Positions 59,201-64,000 of a DNA stretch of 64,000 nt are shown piece by piece. The translations under genes were made by a program, and so were the position numbers. Numbering within the stretch: the first letter of the stretch is position 1; the number at the start of each line of letters is the position of its first letter. The DNA is from Phragmites australis (taxonomy: Eukaryota; Streptophyta; Magnoliopsida; Poales; Poaceae), in NCBI RefSeq assembly GCF_958298935.1, contig NC_084935.1, positions 2,118,001-2,182,000 on the forward strand, in the 5' to 3' direction. The notes below the pieces were generated by a model. The model worked only from the letters and a program-made list of their open reading frames with translations. It was not told where the DNA came from and did not search any database.

Positions 59201-60303
59201 CCGCTGCTTTTGTGGTGTCGGGCGTGATCGGACCCGGTGGGCCCACCACTTCTGGGCCCTTACCAGGCCGACGCACAGGCCCAATATACCGGGATTCATA
59301 CAGAATTTAAACTTTATAGAATAAAAAAATTAATTTATACCTCTATTTTTAGTCTAAAATAAGAACAAAATGACTCAATAAAAACCTGTAATCTACCCAC
59401 AGATCTAGCATCGCCAAACAGACCCTAAATTTGCTATCGATTTCCTTTTTAAAAATCCTTTTCCCGATTTGCTAGCAATACGTCTGGGTGTATTACTGTA
59501 CATTCACAGCGTAAATAAAACAGCGTTAGTATTATTTAATCAAACACGTGGATGCTTCCATTCATTCGGTCGTGCCCGACGGTTCCACATTTTGGGCATA
59601 ACGCTTCTCAGAATATTCAAGACACGGGGCAAACCACTGCAGAACTTTGTGGTAGCATCGTCTGAAAACTGATAGAAACTGTAAGGATCAAGATAACACA
59701 GACCAGCAGGATCAGCAAAAGAGACTGTTTCCCCTACGGTCTATGGCAATGTTCAGACCTTCAGATAGCATTCTGTTGCCAGGTACACAGACGTATTGGA
59801 GCTCTCAACCAATGCTGGATGCAGGAATGATAGGCAAATTTCTGTCAAATGTGATGCCCTGATCTCCCAATTTGATGCAGCCAAAAATAGCTCATCGGTA
59901 TTGACAACACGGTAAATGGCAATGCAAATACCAAATGAACTACCCTATTAAAAGGCATTGAGAGATTGAATACTGGACAATCCTTCAAAAACGTGTGTAG
60001 CTTCTGCATAACTTGTCATAGCTAAGTAATCACATGGTTCTTTTTACATATTTAGAATTTAAAACTACCCACTGCCCGGTAAATGGTTCATAAATGAACC
60101 AACACCACTGAGATCGTCAATGATATATATGAATATCACATTGTTCACTATCAGGGAATATGAACGAGGAAACATAGCTATTAGCATGTCCTGAACCAAT
60201 GGTGGTTCTGAAAGAAACTGTTCAAGCCCTGTTCCAAATTCCGGTGCAGTCAATGCACATTAACCAAACAACGGTATAGCACACAAGTCAAATAAAAGCA
60301 ACG
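59201..60303. other. Intergenic DNA
   Basis: No gene or clear repeat is recognised. ORFs are short and without signatures. The stretch 59310-59440 is AT-rich and may be a decayed MITE. Confidence 0.4.
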
Positions 60304-60451
60304 TTTTTTTTTTTGCAACGGGCGGGGGAGCTTATCCCGCATACTCTCTAAGAAAGGAGGTGAGCACCTGCGCCGGCCTAGGCTCGAACGCGGGCGGGCG
60401 TACTGGCAACCAGCCAGCTTTGCCAACCGAGCTCGGTTCTCAAAAGCAACG
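60294..60451 (-). mobile_element. tRNA-derived SINE with intact target duplication
   Basis: The element body is 60304-60441, flanked by AAAAGCAACG at 60294-60303 and again at 60442-60451. Read on the minus strand it starts GAGAACCGAGCTCGGTTGGC, resembling a Pol III A box. It has a B-box-like CGTTCGAGCC about 50 bases in, and ends in a run of A. The 138-bp size, A-tail and perfect 10-base direct repeat identify a recent, complete SINE insertion. Confidence 0.88.
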
Positions 60452-60666
60452 TATTTACAATCACACAAGGACAACAGAACAGATTGATGCATAGCCAATT
60501 GCCACTTGATATCTCCGGCGGGCTTGAAGAAAGGCAGTTTTTTTTGAGAGAGCATGAAGAAAAGCAGTTAACCAATCTTTATTGGCCGAATCACGGTATC
60601 TTGCACAAGTAATGAAAGGTAAGAAATGTAGAAATACAATTGGCACTTCCATACCAGCATGAATAT

Positions 60667-62019
60667 TCAAGCACTATCATCATCATCCTCAATATCCCAG
60701 CTCAAATCCTCGTCGTCTTCAGCAACACTCAACCTCTTCCGCAACTCCTCCTTCAGAGAAGGGCTTGAGCCGTGGGTGCTGCCTTTCTTTTCTTCATGCT
60801 CTCCAAGATCCTCAATATCATCCCATTCAAGATCCTCATCCTCCGTTGCTGTTCGCTGTCTAGACACTATGGAGTAACCACTATCCTTGCTTGAATCGCT
60901 TGTCTCATGCATTGCTCCTTCTTTCTTGTCACCTGATTCTTCAACATTCGACTTGGAGGGCTCTTCCTTCTCCTCCTCATCCACTACCACCAAAGAGCTA
61001 CCGAAAACCACTGGTTGTGGCGCATCAGAATTCTTCTGTTCCTCCTCCTCATCCACTACCACCAAAGAGCTACCAAAAACCAATGGTTGTGGCTCATCAG
61101 CATTCTTCTCAGGCGCTTCTTCTGCTGCCTCGACTTTGCGTTCTTCCACTACTATCTCATTTCCCTTCTCGACCACTTCATGTTTGATTTCTTCTTTGAT
61201 CGGTTCTTGCCTTGCCGCTAGCTCCTTTGCATCTTCTTTCTGCTGCTCTTCCTCATCGTCTTCATCCACCTCCCAGCTCAAATCCTCATCTTCCTCCTGC
61301 GCAATTACACGCTTCACGAGCTCTGCCCTCGCGTCCTCCTGCTGCTTCAGCTTATGGACACGGTAGAAGTATCTCGCCCAGAACACCTCGCTCTCGACGG
61401 TGTCCGGCACGAGCCTGTCCGCCATCGCTTCCAGCGCGTCGCTCTCGTAGCACAGGGCCTCGATGTCGCCCTTCCTCTCCTCCACACTAAACCCCTTACT
61501 CCACGCTGAGAAGTCCTCGGCATCCTCGGGATCGGCGGTGAAGGTGGCCGGATCCGCCTGGAGCGCCCGCAGCTGCGCCTCGAAGCGGTTGTACCGGACG
61601 TGGCCGGAGGCGGAGCTGGGCTCGGAGTCGCCGCCATCCGAGTGCGCGGAGGCGGGGGCGGCCGCGGCGGCGACCTGGGAGAGCGCGTCCTTGCCCTGCG
61701 CGACGATGTCAACGAGGCCGTCGAGCGCGTGTGCGGATGAGGGGATGTCCCGCGCGGCGCGCGCGGCGGCCTCGCGTAGCACCTCGGTCTCGCGGCGCAG
61801 GCCGGTGCCGAACTCGGCGAGGTCGCGGCGGTAGGCCTCGAGCACGGTCTCGGACTGGGAGGTGAGCGTCTTGAGCAGCCCGCCGAAGCCCCACCCCCCG
61901 CCGCCGCCGGCAGCGGGGGCGGCGGGCGGGGAGGAGGCGGATCCGGCGGGCTCCGTCTCCGGCGGCGGCGAGGCCGGGTCCGGATCGGGCTCGGCGAGGA
62001 TTGACTTGAAGAAATCCAT
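60667..62019 (-). CDS. BSD domain-containing protein
   Basis: A single-exon minus-strand gene of 450 residues. The frame is open further upstream to 62184, but MDFFKSILAEPDPD is the typical start, so the ATG at 62017-62019 is used. A Gly/Ala/Pro-rich stretch and a segment (WGFGGLLKTLTSQSETVLEA) precede the BSD domain at about 169-225 (DFSAWSKGFSVEERKGDIEA, VFWARYFYRVHKL). The C-terminal half is very acidic and coiled-coil-like. It contains a duplicated VFGSSLVVVDEEE unit and three similar acidic EDEDLSW-type motifs, the last at the C-terminus (DDEDLSWDIEDDDD). BSD domains occur in TFIIH p62 and synapse-associated proteins; the function of this plant class is poorly known, so no specific role is assigned. 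Confidence 0.9.
   Translation of the reverse strand: MDFFKSILAEPDPDPASPPPETEPAGSASSPPAAPAAGGGGGWGFGGLLKTLTSQSETVLEAYRRDLAEFGTGLRRETEVLREAAARAARDIPSSAHALDGLVDIVAQGKDALSQVAAAAAPASAHSDGGDSEPSSASGHVRYNRFEAQLRALQADPATFTADPEDAEDFSAWSKGFSVEERKGDIEALCYESDALEAMADRLVPDTVESEVFWARYFYRVHKLKQQEDARAELVKRVIAQEEDEDLSWEVDEDDEEEQQKEDAKELAARQEPIKEEIKHEVVEKGNEIVVEERKVEAAEEAPEKNADEPQPLVFGSSLVVVDEEEEQKNSDAPQPVVFGSSLVVVDEEEKEEPSKSNVEESGDKKEGAMHETSDSSKDSGYSIVSRQRTATEDEDLEWDDIEDLGEHEEKKGSTHGSSPSLKEELRKRLSVAEDDEDLSWDIEDDDDSA
60990..61110 (-). repeat. 72-bp coding duplication in BSD gene
   Basis: CATCCACTACCACCAAAGAG occurs twice on the plus strand, near 60980 and near 61052, 72 bp apart. It encodes two copies of a 24-residue unit ending VFGSSLVVVDEEE. 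Confidence 0.85.
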
Positions 62020-62280
62020 GGCGATTTGGATCGGGTCGGATTGGAGAGGTGGGGAGGGGCGGAGAGGGAGAGCTGTGTCGGGAAAGGCAAGTCCTTTCGT
62101 TTCGTTTTCGTTCGTGGGGAGGGCTGTGCTTCGCTTTCGCTTGCTGTGCTGTGCTGTGCACGGGGTTCGCCTTGTGTCGCACAAAAGTGGTCGGGATGGA
62201 CTGCCGGCGCCGGAGGCCTGGAACAGATTCCTACCTTGTGCCGGCGCCGTTCAGCTCAGCGGCTCGTGCAGTTCAGCTTC

Positions 62281-62930
62281 TTTGCCTGGTTTGGGCCACC
62301 GTCGCGCTTGCCATGCACCCGGAGTGGCAGGACCACGCGCGCCGGGAGGTCGTCGCCGTCTGCGGCCGCCGTGGCCTCCCCACCAAGGACCACGGCCACC
62401 TCCCCAAGCTTAAGACAGTACGCACATACTGCCACAGCATTGTACATGACGTTGTGCTGCAACGATCGATATCTTTTGCTGATCTTTCTCGCGTCGATCG
62501 GCGTTGTGCTTTGTGCAGCTCGGCATGATCGTGAACGAGACGCTGAGGCTGTACCCGCCGGCCGTGGCGATGGTCCGAAGGCGAAGCGGGACGTGGAGCT
62601 CGGAGGGTGCGTGGTGCCGGCGGGCACGGAGATCATGATCCCGATCATGGCCGTGCACCACGACGCGACGGTGTGGGGCGCCGACGCCACCGAGTTCAAC
62701 CCCGCGCGGTTCGCAGAGGACGGCGACCGGCCACGGCATCCGATGGCGTTTATGCCGTTCGGCGGCGGCGCGCGGGTGTGCATCGGGCAGAACCTGGCGC
62801 TGATAGAGGCCAAGGTCGCGCTGGCCGTCGTTCTGCAGCGGTGCGAGTTCCAGCGTATGTGCACGCACCCAGGGTGCTCATGATAGACAAGCCGCAGTAC
62901 GGTGCGCCGGTCATCTTCCGGCCGTTTTGA
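62281..62930 (+). pseudogene. CYP734A-like cytochrome P450 pseudogene, 5' truncated
   Basis: Two exon pieces (about 62281-62417 and 62519-62930) keep a GT-AG intron. The first gives WATVALAMHPEWQDHARREV and LPTKDHGHLPKLKT. The second gives the K-helix LGMIVNETLRLYPPAVAMV, the PERF-region FNPARFAEDG, the heme loop FMPFGGGARVCIGQNLALIE and the end YVHAPRVLM...PQYGAPVIFRPF. This matches CYP734A enzymes, which inactivate brassinosteroids by C-26 hydroxylation. About 330 N-terminal residues are missing, a one-base deletion near 62580 shifts the frame, and a small deletion near 62850 shifts it again before AYVHAP. The heme Cys is intact but no functional enzyme can be made. Retention of the intron means a DNA-level copy. 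It abuts the BSD gene head-to-head. Confidence 0.85.
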
Positions 62931-63481
62931 CCCACCGCGATCTCGCAGCGGATCTCAGAAATCCAAATAGGATTCAATTAATTCCTTCCTGTAAATTATC
63001 ATCCCCCATTGTCAACTGCAAGTATATATAAGTATACCATAAGTGACAGGTATCAGACATAGAAAGAAGGATAGGAAAAAAAAAACTTTTCTAGCTGTTA
63101 ATTTTCACACTTCTTCATATATCAGCAGCTCAATCTTCAGCACTCCTGAATTTTACGCAAACAATGTACAGTACTATTTGCAAACATGAGACATCGAAAC
63201 ATGACAAGCGTGCCCCCGTTCAAAATGGCAGACATTATCTCCCAATTATTAATGGTATCAACACCACTCCATAATGCAAATTATTCCATATAAGGAATCT
63301 GCTGCAATTTCCATTTACCAATGTATAATGTCGACAAATCCTGGCAGGAATGCAAAATGTTCTTGTGAAGAATGCACTTCTTGGCCAAACTTTTCCCCTA
63401 TGAAAAACAACCTCTGCAGGGCAGCATATTACACAGCATGTCAATAAAACATACTGTGGGGAGAAAGGGTTTCCCGAGGGT
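62931..63481. other. Spacer / 3' UTR of minus-strand gene
   Basis: No coding signal is seen. Its right part may be the 3' UTR of the gene whose last exon is proposed at 63482-63586. Confidence 0.4.
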
Positions 63482-63586
63482 CTATACTGATAAGCGCACA
63501 AGCTTCTCAATTTCCTTGATAATCAAATCTCTCTCCTCATCAAGTTGTTCATCTTCACCTGTGAGAAATTTGCATATTCTCTTAGC
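63482..63586 (-). CDS. Possible terminal exon of an off-window gene
   Basis: On the minus strand, a good acceptor (CTACTGGCAG) is followed by 34 codons and a TAG stop, reading AKRICKFLTGEDEQLDEERD and then LIIKEIEKLVRLSV. The charged, helical character and the clean acceptor suggest a real last exon. I do not recognise the family, and the preceding exons lie beyond the right edge. Confidence 0.38.
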   Translation of the reverse strand, partial: AKRICKFLTGEDEQLDEERDLIIKEIEKLVRLSV

Positions 63587-64000
63587 CTGCCAGTAGTTGA
63601 TGACAATATAGAGTACAAAATAATTATGGAAGATACACTTAATGGTACGAAACACAACAAGTAAACAAATACGAGAAAAGTGAGGATGAGATTGAGAAAG
63701 CTATATGGATACTTAAGACACTGAGGACAATCTTTCACGCTAGTTTTTTTAGATAACCGAATATAAGGTAGGTGCTTAGCTTTAAGCAATCATCGGTCAT
63801 ATAGTTATGTTAGTTTCGAAATCAGTCATATAGTTATTTGATAGTGAGAGAGCACGACAAAAACTTTCAAATATTAAGTAGGGTACGCTTGAGTTTGAGT
63901 ACTACAGAAAATAAACAACACGCAAGTTTGACAAAAAGTAAATAATCAAAAGAGGTCTGTATTTTGAAAGAAATCAAACTGCTATCTGAATCTAATTAAC
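63587..64000. other. Right-edge AT-rich DNA, probably intron
   Basis: No coding signal is seen. If the exon at 63482-63586 is real, this is its upstream intron. Confidence 0.35.

Noticed and set aside
59310..59440. Possible MITE near the COX7a promoter
   Set aside because: AT-rich with a CCAAACAGACCCTAA word like a MITE end, but no partner terminus was found.
61347..62182. Antisense and alternate-frame ORFs across the BSD gene
   Set aside because: They are shadows of the GC-rich BSD coding sequence.
62020..62184. N-terminal extension of 55 residues on the BSD gene
   Set aside because: It is Thr/Ser/Pro-rich with no family similarity. MDFFKSIL is the typical family start, so the upstream part is read as leader.

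Overview
The window is nuclear DNA of a flowering plant, almost certainly a grass. Genes have many GT-AG introns, GC-rich first exons and AT-rich introns. The repeats are of kinds typical of Poaceae: Stowaway-like and Tourist-like MITEs, Au-type SINE tails ending in TTG runs, CACTA sub-terminal motifs, and nested copia and gypsy elements. I cannot name the species from the sequence alone. All exon structures are my own reading of splice sites. For every complete multi-exon gene the summed exon length is divisible by three and gives a protein of the size expected for its family.

Layout from left to right. 1-2363 (+) holds the last six exons of a TMEM115/rhomboid-like Golgi membrane protein. 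4223-13621 (+) is an 11-exon HUA2-like gene with a PWWP domain and a CTD-interaction (CID/RPR) domain. A decayed LINE lies just after its stop, followed by a decayed copia element and CACTA-like debris (13.68-18.0 kb). 18799-19530 (+) is a secreted eight-cysteine lipid-transfer-like protein split by a very large Asp/His-rich insert. 21058-26267 (+) is a nine-exon TVP38/TMEM64 (SNARE-associated Golgi) membrane protein. 26.9-30.4 kb is a decayed MULE-like DNA transposon with terminal inverted repeats. 30.76-31.58 kb is a large hairpin element. 33121-35248 (+) is a TBL-family wall O-acetyltransferase gene.

The 35.2-47 kb interval is a nested repeat block. It holds a FANCD2 pseudogene fragment interrupted by a gypsy element, which itself carries a 1.2-kb solo LTR. 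Downstream of this lies a long non-coding, LARD-like tract. After the block the window becomes gene-rich again: an SP1-type RING E3 ligase (47198-51738, +), a Myb/SANT-like protein with an internal 24-residue repeat (53116-54367, +), a partly tandem-duplicated intergenic stretch (54.8-57.2 kb), a COX7a-like mitochondrial subunit (57573-57865, -), and a BSD-domain protein (60667-62019, -). Next come a 5'-truncated CYP734A-like P450 pseudogene (62.28-62.93 kb, +) and a possible last exon of a minus-strand gene running off the right edge.

The genes do not form an operon or evident cluster; they look like independent housekeeping and developmental genes. The items most worth following up are the LTP-like protein with the 151-residue acidic/His insert, the HUA2-like protein with a seven-fold His-Phe-Asp heptad array and a GC-AG intron, the FANCD2 and CYP734A gene fragments, the frame-preserving solo-LTR insertion, and the tandemly duplicated intergenic segment.
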